DNA of 50,678 nucleotides from Okeania sp. KiyG1 (GCF_014132355.1 NZ_BLZO01000032.1:1-50678), one strand, 5' to 3'; counted from the stretch's first letter, positions 27,000 through 38,217 are shown. Notes: generated by a model from the sequence alone, not told the origin. Made by a program: numbers and translations.

Positions 27000-27469
27000 T
27001 TGACTTCTCACCCGACTAAAGTACGGGTGATTCTAAGCAGTTCCATCCGAATCGGTTTAAAAACACGATTCTGAAAAGCTACTAGCTGTCACTGGACTTG
27101 ATTAAATTTTTTCCAGTGGTGGTAGCTCATATACCACCTACAGACCCAAAGTGTGCTGACTCCGAATGTCGCATACATCGCCCTTACTTTTGTCTGACTT
27201 TCAGAGTGGTTTTACACTTATGAGTGAGCTATAAATCCCTATCCTTGCTGCCTGCTTGTCTGTGCCAAGCGTCTTGGTAGAACTATGCTACTAGTTTCTT
27301 CCCGACAGGAGTTTCACCCCTACTAGCAAAGAGTCTATGGGACAAACCTTGTTCCTACTTACATCTATTAGTATTATCCCACATTTTTGGGATACTTGGG
27401 AATAAATTCCCACAACTTGTTTTGATCCAAGAGCTAAAGCCACTTGGCTTTCAACTGCACGTTTTTTTT
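27000..27469 (+). ncRNA. Structured non-coding element, HEARO/IscB omega-RNA-like, copy 2
   Basis: This 470-bp relative of 11708-12170 has the same 5' hairpin and GATTCTAAG, the GGTGGTAGCTCATATACCACC stem, GAGTGGTTTTACACTTATGAG, ATAAATCCCTATC, GGAGTTTCACC and GAGTCTATGGGACAAACC, and ends with GCACGTTTTTTTT. Divergence is concentrated in loops. The CCAAGAGCTAAAGCCACTTGG hairpin is kept although the bases differ from copy 1. It separates rpsB from tsf and ends 27 bp before the tsf start, so it could act on tsf expression. A minus-strand 83-codon frame here is not coding-like. Confidence 0.6.
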
Positions 27470-27496
27470 GTAAAGTTAAATTGGAGAATAAAAAAT

Positions 27497-28156
27497 ATGC
27501 CGGAAATATCTGCAAAGTTAGTTCAAGAATTGCGTAAAGCAACAGGCGCAGGCATGATGGACTGCAAAAAAGCTCTCGAGCAAAATAATGGTGATATTAC
27601 TAAGGCTACAGAATGGCTAAGACAAAAAGGTATTGCTTCGGCAGGAAAACTTGAGGGTAAAGTAGCAGCAGAAGGACTGGTTGAAAGTTATATTCATACA
27701 GGTAGCAGAATTGGCGTTTTAGTAGAAGTAAATTGTCAGACAGATTTTGTTGCCCGGAATGAGGCATTCAAAGAGTTAGTGAAAAATATTGCTATGCAAA
27801 TAGCAGCTTGTCCACAGGTAGAATATATTTCAGTTGATGATATTCCTAGGGAATTTGTGGAGAGTGAAAAATCTATAGAAATGGGTAGAGAAGACCTTAG
27901 TAATAAGCCGGAAAATATAAGGGAAAGGATAGTTCAGGGAAGAATAGAAAAGCGAGTTAAAGAATTATCGTTAATGGATCAACCTTATATTAAAGACCAA
28001 AATATCACAGTGGCAGAGTTGGTTAAAGAAACTAGCGCTCAGTTAGGTGAAAAAGTACAAGTACGTCGTTTTACACGATTTGTTTTGGGAGAGGGAATTG
28101 AGAAAAAAGAGGAGAATTTTGCTGAAGAAGTAGCAGCACAAATGGCAAAGGAATAA
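27497..28156 (+). CDS. tsf: Translation elongation factor Ts
   Basis: EF-Ts is the GDP-GTP exchange factor for EF-Tu. The 219-residue frame starts [27 protein letters not shown], cited here as [17 protein letters not shown] and [10 protein letters not shown]. It continues with [35 protein letters not shown] and a C-terminal [20 protein letters not shown]. The ATG at 27497 has GGAG 11 bp upstream. The frame is open back to 27422, but those codons belong to the structured element. The length is normal for a cyanobacterium. Confidence 0.97.
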   Translation: MPEISAKLVQELRKATGAGMMDCKKALEQNNGDITKATEWLRQKGIASAGKLEGKVAAEGLVESYIHTGSRIGVLVEVNCQTDFVARNEAFKELVKNIAMQIAACPQVEYISVDDIPREFVESEKSIEMGREDLSNKPENIRERIVQGRIEKRVKELSLMDQPYIKDQNITVAELVKETSAQLGEKVQVRRFTRFVLGEGIEKKEENFAEEVAAQMAKE

Positions 28157-28376
28157 TTGATAAATCTTGAAGAAGGAAGAAGTAAGAAAGAAGAAGGAAG
28201 AAGGAAAAAGAAAAAAGTTGATGGGGACTCAAACCCGAACAAATTCTAAACACCGTGTAGACGGTGGGGTATTAAACCTATAAGGGAAAAGATAATCAGA
28301 ATTAAAAATTAAAAGTAGCAGAGATAATCTGTTTATTTTTAATTTTTAATTGTGGATAGATAGAAAATAATTTACT
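28157..28376. repeat. Heptamer run and hairpin after tsf
   Basis: GAAGGAA-type purine heptamers occupy 28166-28218. CACCGTGTAGACGGTG at 28252-28267 is a short hairpin but is not followed by a T run, so it is a weak terminator candidate. AATTTTTAATT repeats lie near 28300-28350. Confidence 0.55.
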
Positions 28377-29369
28377 ATGGTGGGAGCAGCAAGACAAGTA
28401 GAGGAAAAATTGAAAGAAATAGAAGTAGCGATCGCTGAAATTGCCAAGGAATTTTATGGTACTTATGAAGGTTATTTCAAAGTATTAGGTGAAGGGATAG
28501 GTCAACAATTAATTTTTGCTAGTTATCATATATGTACTCAGGGATATCCAGAAGCTTTTCTTAATTTATCGTTTTCTCAGCGACAAAAAATGCAGTCTGA
28601 GTTGCGAGATATAGCAAAATTACCAGTTAGAGAATTAGAAGAATTATTAGAACAAATTCCAGAAGAACAGGAAAATTCAGATGAGACTTCAGCACCAGAA
28701 TTAATTATGAGTCTTTTGAATGAAGGAGATGGGGAGGAGCAAGAAGTAACATCTCTACTAAAAGACGAAAAGACAAATATAGAATTTGATTCTGCTGTAT
28801 TATTTTCAACTAAAACATCTGATAATGAGGAGAAAAAACTGGTAGATAGGATAGAAGAAAGTCTGAATAAAATTGAAAGAGAAGAAATAGAAAATTCCCC
28901 AGAAAATATTATTGATAAATTAGAGAATTTAGAGATATTAATATCTTGGCAAGAGAATATAGAAAAGCAAATACCTGAAATCCTCAAAAAAGTTTCCGAC
29001 CGGGCAAACTCCATCCTTCAAAATGCAGAAATACTACCAAATAAAATACCGAAAAAAGTTTTAGAAGCTGCGACAAAAATGGAATCAGGCGATACTCCTT
29101 TGGGTGGAAAACCTAATTTATTAAATTTATTAATTGAAGCAGAAGATCCAGAAGAGGAAAAAAAACCTAGAGTTACTAAAGTTATTGCAGTAAATCTCAG
29201 GTTATCTGAAATAGAATTTACTGATATTAATGTTAGTGCCTGGCGTAATAAAATTCGTAACCTTTTAGGAAGACTTAATCAACTGCAACGAGAATATCGT
29301 AAAAAGCAACGCGAACGAGCTGTAATAGAAGCAGAGTCAGCATGGCGTTCTAGTTGGTATGAAGAATAA
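28377..29369 (+). CDS. Hypothetical protein between tsf and recG
   Basis: A 330-residue soluble protein of no recognised family. The N-terminal 100 residues are helical (VEEKLKEIEVAIAEIAKEFY, then LIFASYHICTQGYPEAFLNL, SFSQRQKMQSELRDIAKLP). The middle (about 110-200) is Glu/Ser-rich and probably disordered. The C-terminal 60 residues are basic and helical (RNLLGRLNQLQREYRKKQRE, AWRSSWYEE). I recall proteins of similar ends encoded between tsf and recG in other filamentous cyanobacteria, so conserved context rather than sequence is the best lead. Start: ATG at 28377 after an AT-rich leader. Confidence 0.8.
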   Translation: MVGAARQVEEKLKEIEVAIAEIAKEFYGTYEGYFKVLGEGIGQQLIFASYHICTQGYPEAFLNLSFSQRQKMQSELRDIAKLPVRELEELLEQIPEEQENSDETSAPELIMSLLNEGDGEEQEVTSLLKDEKTNIEFDSAVLFSTKTSDNEEKKLVDRIEESLNKIEREEIENSPENIIDKLENLEILISWQENIEKQIPEILKKVSDRANSILQNAEILPNKIPKKVLEAATKMESGDTPLGGKPNLLNLLIEAEDPEEEKKPRVTKVIAVNLRLSEIEFTDINVSAWRNKIRNLLGRLNQLQREYRKKQRERAVIEAESAWRSSWYEE

Positions 29370-29605
29370 TGAATAATGAATAATGAATAATTAATAATTA
29401 AGAGTTGATAGTTAATAATTATTCATTCAACAATTTACGCCTTGAAGCTGACCCTTTTAAGGGGATAAAGCGGTCGAGGGATGGATGGGTTTCCTCGCCA
29501 TATCCAATCGACCAAGAGAATCAAAAAAAAATCCTTTTAGTCAATCCTATCCGTTTTAAGAAGAGGTAATTATTAATTATTAATTATTAATTGTTAATTG
29601 CTGAA
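29370..29605. repeat. Dispersed repeat copy after the hypothetical gene
   Basis: ATGAATAATGAATAATGAA heptamers at the stop codon lead into a copy of the common family (ACGCCTTGAAGC, CCTTTTAAGGGG, CTCGCCATATCC, AAGAGGTAATTATTAATT). It is non-coding. Confidence 0.75.
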
Positions 29606-30062
<457 letters not shown>

Positions 30063-30123
30063 AGTTATTCGATAAAATTTGTGGTAAATATAGCAGTCGC
30101 TATTACTGTATTTGACATATATA

Positions 30124-30216
30124 TATAGTGCTACGCAGATAGGTTAGGATATTCCCCTGTTCCCTGTTCCCTTACAACCTAAATTTATTGTCCTAACTAA
30201 AAGACGTAGTGCTATA
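30124..30216. mobile_element. 93-bp miniature element with TATAG ends
   Basis: TATAGTGCTACG (30124) faces CGTAGTGCTATA (30216), with inner TTAGGA and TCCTAA pairing and a CCTGTTCCCTGTTCCC heptamer body. It lies inside remains of a TATAGCAG-family element: TATAGCAGTCGC at 30089 and AAGCTTCAAACTCAGACAA at 30220. Confidence 0.75.
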
Positions 30217-30604
30217 AAAAGCTTCAAACTCAGACAATGCAATATTTTTCTTTCCTAGATAACTAATCACCTAGATAACTAATTTCTACTATACATTAAG
30301 ATTATATAGGCTAAAAATTTTCACACTAAAGTAATTTGAGGACAGAAGTAATACTAATTATCATGGATTAATTCTACAAAAAGGTAATTGGAAAATCATA
30401 CCTAAAAGGAGTTTTTTCCTGAATTTTTCTTACTTCTTCATTAATTCCTTAGATAATACTAATTTTATGTGAGTTGACACAGAATTAGGTGTTAGGTGAT
30501 TAGATATTGAGCGTTATACCAATTTTATGTGAGATAGTACAGAATTATAAAATTTATTAACTTGTCTATCTCGATCTACAGTCAACTCTAATTAAAAGAT
30601 TATT
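30217..30604. other. Intergenic stretch before the recG-leader array
   Basis: There is no gene. TTTTATGTGAGTTGACACAGAATTA (30462) and TTTTATGTGAGATAGTACAGAATTA (30522) are a short direct repeat, cited here as TTTTATGTGAG plus ACAGAATTA, about 60 bp apart. Otherwise nothing is recognised. Confidence 0.5.
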
Positions 30605-32854
30605 CTATATATTAATTAGATAGATCAATGGGTTTCCTCAAAGAAAGTAAAATAAAAGAAGTCAAAAAATTTAATGCTGATATTGATTGAAGTGTGAATT
30701 TCTATAAATGAGCGACTAAGAAAATATTACATAAAATAATATCCTATGAATAACGAAAAAGAAAAGATAGACTGGGAAAGACTACAAAAAGCTTTGTCAG
30801 TATAAGTACAATATGGATTTCAAAATATCCAGGGAAAACAATATATATTTAATGAATTTATTAATTATATAGATAAATTGGTTTCCTCAAAGAAAGCAAA
30901 ATAAAAGAAATAAAAAAAACTGGGCGTTGCTGAATCAAGGGATGAATCTTTTGGAACAGGTAAATCTCATCTTTAATACTTCATACTTATTTTTTATCCA
31001 AGGCTACAATTAATCCCACAAATATGCAACGCCAAAAACTGAATGCTGATATTTATTGAAGTGTGAATTTCTCTAAATGAGCGACTAAGAAAATATCACA
31101 TAAAATCAGATGCTATGAATAACGAAAAAGAAAAGATAGACTGGGAAAGACTACAAAAAGCTTTGTCAGTAGAAGTACAATATAGATTTCAAAATATCCA
31201 GGGAAAACAATATATATTTAATGAATTTATTAATTATATAAATAAATGGGTTTCCTCAAAGAAAGCAAAATAAAAGAAGTCAAAAAACTGAATGCTGATA
31301 TTTATTGAAGTGTGAATTTCTCTAAATGAGCGACTAATAAAATATTACAGAAATAATCTGCCATGAATAACGAAAAAGAAAAAGTAGACTAGGAAAGACT
31401 ACAAAAAACTTTGTCAGTAGAAGTAGAATACGGTTTTCAAAATATCCAATGAGCGACTAAGAAAATATTACATAAAATCAGATGCTATGAATAACGAAAA
31501 AGAAAAAGTAGACTGGGAAAGACTACAAAAAACTTTGTCAGTAGAAGTAGAATACGGTTTTCAAAATATCCAGGGAAAACAATATATATTTAATGAATTT
31601 ATTAATTATATAGATAAATTGGTTTCCTCAAAGAAAGCAAAATAAAAGAAGTCAAAAAACTGAATGCTGATATTTATTGAAGTGTGAATTTCTCTAAATG
31701 AGCGACTAAAAAATATTATTATATAAATAATCTGCCATGAATAACGAAAAAGAAAAGATAGACTGGGAAAGACTACAAAAAGCTTTGTCAGTAGAAGTAC
31801 AATATAGATTTCAAAATATCCAGGGAAAACAATATATATTTAATGAATTTATTAATTATATAGATAAATTGGTTTCCTCAAAGAAAGCAAAATAAAAGAA
31901 GTCAAAAAACTGAATGCTGATATTTATTGAAGTATGACTTTCTCTAAATGAGCGACTAAGAAAATATTACATAAAATAATATGCTATGAATAACGAAAAA
32001 GAAAAAGTAGACTGGGAAAGACTACAAAAAACTTTGTCAGTAGAAGTAGAATACGGTTTTCAAAATATCCAATGAGCGACTAAGAAAATATTACATAAAA
32101 TAATATGCTATGAATAACGAAAAAGAAAAAGTAGACTGGGAAAGACTACAAAAAACTTTGTCAGTAGAAGTAGAATACGGTTTTCAAAATATCCAGGAAA
32201 ACAATTTATCTATTTAATGAATTTATTAATTAAATATATAAATGGGTTTCCTCAAAGGAAGCAAAATAAAAGAAGTCAAAAAACTGAATGCTGATATTTA
32301 TTTAACTATGCTTTCTCTAAATGAGCGACTAAAAAATATTATTATATAAATAATCTGCCATGAATAACGAAAAAGAAAAGATAGACTGGGGAAGACTACA
32401 AAAAGCTTTGTCAGTAGAAGTACAATATAGATTTCAAAATATCCAGGGAAAACAATATATATTTAATGAATTTATTAATTATATAGATAAATGGGTTTCC
32501 TCAAAGAAAGCAAAATAAAAGAAGTCAAAAAACTGAATGCTGATATTTATTGAAGTATGACTTTCTATAAATGAGCGACTAATAAAATATTACAGAAATA
32601 ATCTGCCATGAATAACGAAAAAGAAAAAATAGACTGGGAAAGACTACAAAAAGCCTTGTCAGTAGAAGTACAATATGGATTTCAAAATATCCAGGAAAAC
32701 AATATATATTTAATGAATTTATTAATTATATAGATAAATGGGTTTCCTCAAAGAAAGCAAAATAAAAGAAGTCAAAAAACTGAATGCTGATATTTATTGA
32801 AGTATGACTTTCTATAAATGAGCGACTAATAAAATATTACAGAAATAATCTGCC
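30605..32854 (+). repeat. Nine partial tandem copies of the recG 5' end
   Basis: Copies of the recG start (MNNEKEKIDWERLQKALSVE) with about 100 bp of leader occur at ATG positions 30746, 31115, 31363, 31487, 31737, 31986, 32110, 32360 and 32608. The intact start follows at 32855. Spacing is 247-250 bp, or exactly 124 bp where half a unit has been deleted (31363-31487, 31986-32110). The first interval is longer because of an inserted element. In most full-length copies the recG text stops after about 36 codons and continues as EFINYIDKLVSSKKAK and a stop, so each could encode a peptide of about 52 residues. Copies 1 and 3 have internal stops. The copies share their upstream sequence with recG, so they may share its promoter. 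Confidence 0.95.
30923..31033. mobile_element. 111-bp miniature element with 8-bp target duplication inside the recG-leader array
   Basis: GGCGTTGCTGAATCAAGGG at the left faces GGGATTAA-type and GCAACGCC at the right. AAAAACTG is present on both sides (30915-30922, 31034-31041). The other units of the array read AAAAAACTGAATGCTG without interruption and so give several empty sites. Confidence 0.92.
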
Positions 32855-35339
32855 ATGAATAACGAAAAAGAAAAAATAGACTGGGAAAGACTACAAAAAG
32901 CCTTGTCAGTAGAAGTACAATATGGATTTCAAAATATCCAGGGAAAACAATATATATTTAATGACTTTTTAAGTATCAGTTTGAGCAAAGCACCAATAAT
33001 ATTACAAGGTTATCAAAATCAATTTCAGGATATATCTAATAAATTTGTCAGCTATCCAGAAATGACCAGAGAAGAGCGGCAAGAATTACTAGAAACAACT
33101 AAATATTTTTAGAAAAAATGCAGTATATATCTGAAGGAGTAAAGCCGGAAGAAACAATAAAAAAAGAGAGATTTACACCAGAAGAAAAAACTCAAGAAAG
33201 ACTAAAACAGAGTTCTGTTACTCCCCAAAAATATAGCGATAAACTTGATGTAGAACAACCATTAACAGAAGTCAAAGATATTAGCAAAAGAAACAGCGAT
33301 CGCCTAGCGACATTAGGATTATATACAGTACGAGAACTACTTTATTATTATCCAAGAGACCACATAGATTATGCTCGTCAAGTAAATATTCGTGACTTGG
33401 AACCTGGAGAAACTGTCACAATAATTGGCAAAGTTAAACGATTTAATTGTTTTTCTAGCCCTAAAAATAAGAAATTAACTATTCTCGAACTTACTCTCAC
33501 AGATGCTACAGGTCAAATCAAAATAAGTCGCTTTTTTGCCGGACCTAGATTTAGTAATAAAGGTTGGCAAATGCAGCAGAAAAAAATCTATCCAGTCGGT
33601 GCAACAGTAGCTGTTTCAGGTTTGGTTAAAGAAAATAAATATGGGAAAAATTTAGATAACCCAGAAATAGAAGTTCTTGATAGTGAAGGCGGTCAAATTG
33701 AATCCATGAAAGTTGGTCGTTTAGTACCAGTTTATCCCTTAACAGATGGAGTAGGTGCAGATGTTGTTAGACGAGCAATATTTACGGTTTTACCAACAGC
33801 AGAACAATTGTCAGATACATTGCCTGAAGGATTACTAAATCAATATCAATTAATAGATTTAAAAATGCTATTAAAAATATTCACTTTCCTATAGATAGAG
33901 ATTGTTTAGCAGCAGCTCGTCGTCGCTTAGTTTTTGATGAATTTTTCTACCTACAATTAGGATTATTAAAACGTCGGCAACTGCAAAAAAAAGTAGAAAC
34001 AGGAATAGCTTTACCAACTGCAGGAAAATTAATTGAGCAATTCTATAAACTCCTGCCATTTGCGTTAACTAATGCTCAAAAAAGGGTAGTTAATGAAATA
34101 CTTAATGACCTACAAAAACCTGAATCAATGAAAAGATTAGTACAAGGAGATGTAGGAGCAGGAAAAACAGTAGTAGCAGTTGTGGCGATGTTAGCAGCAA
34201 TTCAAGCAGGTTATCAAGCAGCTTTAATGGCACCAACAGAAGTATTAGCAGAACAACATTATAAAAAATTAGTTGCTTGGTTTAATCTCTTACATTTACC
34301 AGTTGAACTATTAACTGGTTCGACAAAAGTAGCAAAACGCCGAGAAATTCACTCTCAACTTGAGACCGGAGAATTACCTGTATTAGTCGGTACTCATGCC
34401 CTAATTCAAGAAGCAGTAAATTTTCACAAATTAGGTTTAGTAGTAATAGATGAACAACATAGATTTGGCGTTCAACAAAGAGCAAAATTACAACAAAAAG
34501 GTGAATCTCCCCACTTTTTGGCAATGACAGCTACTCCCATTCCTAGAACTTTAGCTCTGACATTACATGGAGATTTAGATGTTAGTCAAATAGATGAATT
34601 ACCACCAGGAAGACAACCAATTCAAACAACTACTTTGACTGGAAGGCAACGTAAAAAAGCTTACGATTTAATCCGCCGAGAAATAGTTCAAGGTAGACAA
34701 GTTTATATAGTTTTACCCTTAGTTGAAGAGTCAGAAAAATTGGATGTAAAATCCGCAGTTGAAGAACATCAAAAGTTAGCAGAAAAAGTTTTCCCAGAAT
34801 TTCAAATAGGTTTACTTCATGGCAGAATGACAAGTTTAGAAAAAGACGAAGCAATTAGTACATTTCGGGATAATAAAACTCAGATTTTAGTATCTACAAC
34901 TGTGGTGGAAGTGGGGGTTGATGTACCGAATGCCACAGTAATGTTGATTGAAAATGCAGAAAGGTTTGGTTTGTCTCAGTTACATCAGTTGCGGGGGCGA
35001 GTGGGACGTGGTGTCCATAAGTCTTATTGTTTGTTGATGAGGGGTGCGGGTTCGACAGATGCTGTGGAACGTTTGAAAGTTTTGGAGCAATCTCAGGATG
35101 GATTTTTTATTGCGGAGATGGATATGCGTTTGCGGGGTCCTGGTCAGGTTTTGGGAACGAAGCAGTCTGGGTTGCCGGATTTTGCTTTGGCCAGTTTGGT
35201 TGAGGACCAGGAGGTTTTGGAGTTGGCGCGGGGTGCTGCTTTTCGCGTGATGGAGAAGGATGAAAGTTTGAATAGTTGGCCTCTGTTGAGGAGGGAGTTG
35301 GAATGGCGGTATCAGAAGATGATGGGGGGTCGATTTTGA
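32855..35339 (+). pseudogene. recG: ATP-dependent DNA helicase RecG, two frameshifts
   Basis: RecG drives fork regression and branch migration. The cyanobacterial N-terminal extension occupies 32855-33112 (DWERLQKALSVEV to YPEMTREERQELLE). The wedge OB-fold follows (LYTVRELLYYYPRDHIDYA, ETVTIIGKVKRF). The helicase core from about 33890 has GDVGAGKTVVAVV, VVIDEQHRFGVQQR, TATPIPRTLALTLHGD, TTVVEVGVDVPNATVM and HQLRGRVGRG, all motifs intact. The frame changes at 33105-33110 (KYF/LEKMQYI, a T run) and at about 33863-33867 (DLK/NAIKNIHFPIDRD, an A run). One added base at each restores about 827 codons. It follows rpsB and tsf as elsewhere in cyanobacteria. The internal ATG at 34128 is not the start. 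It could be functional if the two indels are base-calling errors. Confidence 0.92.
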
Positions 35340-35588
35340 ATTAGGAGTGTGGGGAGTAGGGGAGTAGGGGAGTAGGGGAGTAGGGGAGTGGGGGAGTGGG
35401 GAGTGGGGGAGTGGGGAGATAGACAAATAAACAGGAAATAATTAATTAATTCAAAATCAAAAATTTATTCATCACTATTTTTCTATCACGCAATAGTAGA
35501 ATCTCGAAAGTCTAGAAAGACTCAACTCAAAGCAACCTACTTTCCCTTCTCTAGATATGGAGCGATGGCTCTAGACAAACAAACAGGA
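35340..35588. repeat. GGGGAGTA octamer run after recG
   Basis: A G-rich run of GGGGAGTA/GGGGGAGTG units covers 35350-35418, followed by about 170 bp without features. The phrase GACAAACAAACAGGAAGTGAC directly abuts the insertion sequence right end at 35589, and GACAAATAAACAGGAAATAAT (35425) is its earlier echo. The two are cited as ACAAACAAACAGGAA and ACAAATAAACAGGAA. Confidence 0.8.
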
Positions 35589-37036
35589 AGTGACATACTC
35601 CCACGCCAACCTTAAGGTATGGCGTGGGCTTCTCGTTTCCCAGTCCCGGTACCCCGTCGGACTCCACGAGCTTTAAGGACGGAATGCCCTACCGCCCTAT
35701 TTTTTATATTTATCGCCGCATTTAAGTCGCGGTCTATGACAACACCGCAATGCGGACAAGAATGAGTTCGTATGTTTAATTCTTTATCGACTTTTTCACC
35801 ACAGTTTGAGCAATCTTGGCTAGTATTTTTGGGGTTAACTCCTATGGTTTTCTGTCCAGCATTTCCAGCTTTGACAGTCAAAATAGATAGGAAATTTCCC
35901 CATCCAGCATCGTTAATTGATTTACTCAAATGAGTCTTTGCTAGTCCTTTTATGTTTAAGTTTGCCTCCGGCACGCCGCTCCGCGTCTACATGGGCGATA
36001 ACTTCTGCTTTTGATAATAATTCATTGGCTGTTTTGAAATGAAAATCTTTGCGTTTATCGGCAACCTTTTTATGTTGTTTCGCTACAGCTTTAACAGCCT
36101 TGAGCCTCCTTTTACTTCCTTTTTTCTTTCGAGATAAACGTTTCTGTAGAGTCTTTAATCGCTGTTGAGATTTTCGATAGTATTGAGGTATAGGGACAGA
36201 TTCTCCTTCACTTGTTACTAAGAATTCTTTCAGCCCCATATCAATTCCCAGAGTATTTTTTAATGTAGGTTCAACTTCAGTTGTTAAAGCTGGTACTGAT
36301 TTGTCTTCTAGGGATAAAGTTACATAATAACCATCTGCTTTACGACTAATTGTTACTGTTTTAATTTGAAAACTATCAGGTAAAGGCCGATGTTTAATTA
36401 ACTTTACCTTGCCTATTTTGGGTAAATTAATTTGATTTCCTTCTATGCAATTTAGTTTTATTTGAGGATAAGTAAAACTACGATAACGTCCTCTTCCTTT
36501 AAATCTTGGTTTTCCTAATTTATATCCATTTTTATCTGCTTTCCACCATCTATCAAAGGCAAGTTTTACTCGTTTTATGCAATCCTGTAACACCTGAGAA
36601 TGAATTAGCTTGTACTCAGGAAATTTGTCTTTGGTATTGACCAAATCTCGTTTTTGAGAGTAATAATTTGGACGATCTCTTAGTTGAGGAATTGGCATCA
36701 CTAAGGGACAGGCATTAACTGGACAACGGTTTTCTGACCACCATGAGAACCGCTCGCCTAACCTATAGTTGTACTGCCGACGCAACAATTCCAACCACAT
36801 TTCTATGGTGGCTATTTGTTCTTTGTTGGGTCTTAATTTATATTGGTAGGCAGTCCGCATGGTGGAAAATTTCTGGGGTTATTGGAATATTATCATACAA
36901 GTTTTTCTACTAGGGCGAAAGCTTGTGCTGGGATGTTGGAAAATTGAATGGGCATCGAACCTATTCAATTTGCCGCCGATTCATCTCACGCCAATTTTTC
37001 AAATATGGCGTGAGACTCAAGGGCGATGTAGCTAAA
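35589..37036 (-). mobile_element. IS200/IS605-superfamily element carrying only tnpB
   Basis: About 1.45 kb. The right end GTGACATACTCCCACGCC forms a hairpin with GGCGTGGGCTTCTC. The left end carries CTCACGCCAATTTTTC/ATATGGCGTGAG and stops at GATGTAGCTAAA, both shared with the deleted copy at 16315-16835. There is no tnpA, so transposition would need one in trans. The right end next to the tnpB stop is where the guide-RNA scaffold of TnpB normally lies. Confidence 0.88.
35612..36860 (-). pseudogene. tnpB: RNA-guided nuclease TnpB, frame broken by a short palindromic insert
   Basis: The first frame (36860-35997) starts MRTAYQYKLRPNKEQI and has the RuvC-I aspartate in LGIDMGLKEFLV. The second frame has [17 protein letters not shown], the zinc finger CSNCG...CPHCG and the Ruv[14 protein letters not shown]. 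The expected IAHEDLNIKGL, which carries the RuvC-II glutamate, is replaced: about 27 bp of GC-rich palindromic sequence (35967-35993, GCGGAGCGGCGTGCCGG) interrupts it. This removes the glutamate and shifts the frame. Without it TnpB would be about 410 residues. The tail ends [15 protein letters not shown], typical for the group. Confidence 0.9.
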
Positions 37037-37195
37037 CTAAGAGTGAGTTACTCTCCCATCAAACTATTCTGAGCAGAAGAGTAACTATACAAATTTACTT
37101 CAACAATCACCTAAAATCCCAATTTGTTAAACTTTTCCGCAAAAAGCATCTCACTTTTGATTGTTTATTTTAACCTTCGTAAAATTGCTCATATT

Positions 37196-37477
37196 TCATT
37201 TTTGAGTACGAGCTAATTTGAGCATATCAATAAGAGTATGGTGAGCATCTTCAGCATCCTTTAAAGTATGGTCAAACTCAATTCTTATAGGTAAACTTTC
37301 CCCACTAACTTCAGCAGTTAAATTCATACCTTGAGCATCAATAGAAAGCATTTTTGCTGCTGTAGAATTAGAATAACTGCCAAATTTTTGAGCATAAAGA
37401 AGTACAGCATCTGCATGGTCTTCATTCATGTGAGAACAAATGCGAGTGCTAATTTCTGAAGTAAATGAATCAGACAT
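37196..37477 (-). CDS. DUF2470-domain protein
   Basis: A 93-residue protein consisting only of the DUF2470 domain. It shows ICSHMNEDHADAVLLYAQKF, a match to the His-rich helix of the C-terminal domain of HugZ-like heme-binding proteins, then MLSIDAQGMNLTAEV and LPIRIEFDHTLKDAEDAHH. A role in heme or tetrapyrrole handling is possible by family, but not shown. Start: ATG at 37477. A truncated aldo/keto reductase gene lies upstream on the same strand. Confidence 0.85.
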   Translation of the reverse strand: MSDSFTSEISTRICSHMNEDHADAVLLYAQKFGSYSNSTAAKMLSIDAQGMNLTAEVSGESLPIRIEFDHTLKDAEDAHHTLIDMLKLARTQK

Positions 37478-37530
37478 ATTTTCAAATCCTTATTATTAAA
37501 TTTATCAATTTATCAATTCTAAATTTTAAA

Positions 37531-37761
37531 TTATATCAATTTATCAATTCTAAATTCTCTAATAAAGTCCTCTGCTGGGCTATAATGGTCTGCTAAATCC
37601 CAAGTAGTGAAACCTGCATCCATGTAGTCAAACATACTTTGGATAGCAGTTTTGGGGTCTATATGTCCGTGAATACCTGATACCTGCCACATTCCGTTTA
37701 AAATGCGACAGATGTTTAAATTATCGGTAAATTTTAATCTACTTGACTCAGGTAGTTTCAT
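37531..37761 (-). pseudogene. Aldo/keto reductase, only the N-terminal 76 codons
   Basis: The text MWQVSGIHGHIDPKTAIQSM, then DAGFTTWDLADHYSPAEDFI, is the opening of an aldo/keto reductase barrel, with the active-site Asp and Tyr (LADHY) present. The frame ends after EFRIDKLI at TAA within AT repeats (TCAATTTATCAATTC). About 250 further codons are missing from the window, so the gene has been cut, probably by deletion when the repeat arrived. Confidence 0.8.
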
Positions 37762-37889
37762 CGCCTATTTTGACTAGATTTTAGATAATTGTTCTACTTT
37801 GGCAAATATTTTAATATTTCTAGATGCCACAGACTAGGTTATAGCTTAACTATTGAAGAGCTAAAAAGTATGTGTTATAAAGTTAATAT

Positions 37890-38095
37890 GTAAGCATTTA
37901 GCTATCAGCAACGCCATTTTTGGGAAGGCAAAAGCAACCTTTGAAATTGAGTTTGAATAAAAAGTTATTGCCATGAGTCCCCTTGCCAAACCTTAGAAGT
38001 AATTATTCATTGCTAATTGCTGAATGGGAGTGCATTCCTTCAGAAGTGCTGACTGGTAATAGCTGTTTGCGCAGCATTCTGCAGGAAATGCTTAC
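37890..38095. mobile_element. 206-bp miniature element with GTAA ends, sister of 26248-26470
   Basis: Left GTAAGCATT, right AATGCTTAC, a perfect 9-bp inverted pair. The flanks GTTAATAT and CTTAATAT (37882-37889, 38096-38103) agree in seven of eight bases. The interior shares CAAACCTTAGAAGTAATTA and CTGTTTGCGCAGCATTC with the sister copy. It sits 120 bp upstream of the histidine kinase gene. Confidence 0.88.
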
Positions 38096-38217
38096 CTTAA
38101 TATATCCCAATAGGATATATAGTTAATTATTCAAAAAAACTTAAAATCAAGCTTCTTTATAGCTTAACCTCTTTATGGTTATGCTAGTTATACTATTACT
38201 ATTGTTCCCTAAAATTA

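Noticed and set aside
27291-27542. 83-codon minus-strand protein between rpsB and tsf
   Set aside because: It lies in the structured repeat element and is not kept as a frame in the copy at 11708-12170.
28252-28267. Rho-independent terminator after tsf
   Set aside because: The hairpin CACCGTGTAGACGGTG has no following T run, so the call is not supported.
34128-35339. Separate short helicase gene starting at the internal ATG 34128
   Set aside because: RecG codons continue upstream in the same frame back to about 33870. The apparent start is inside motif I.
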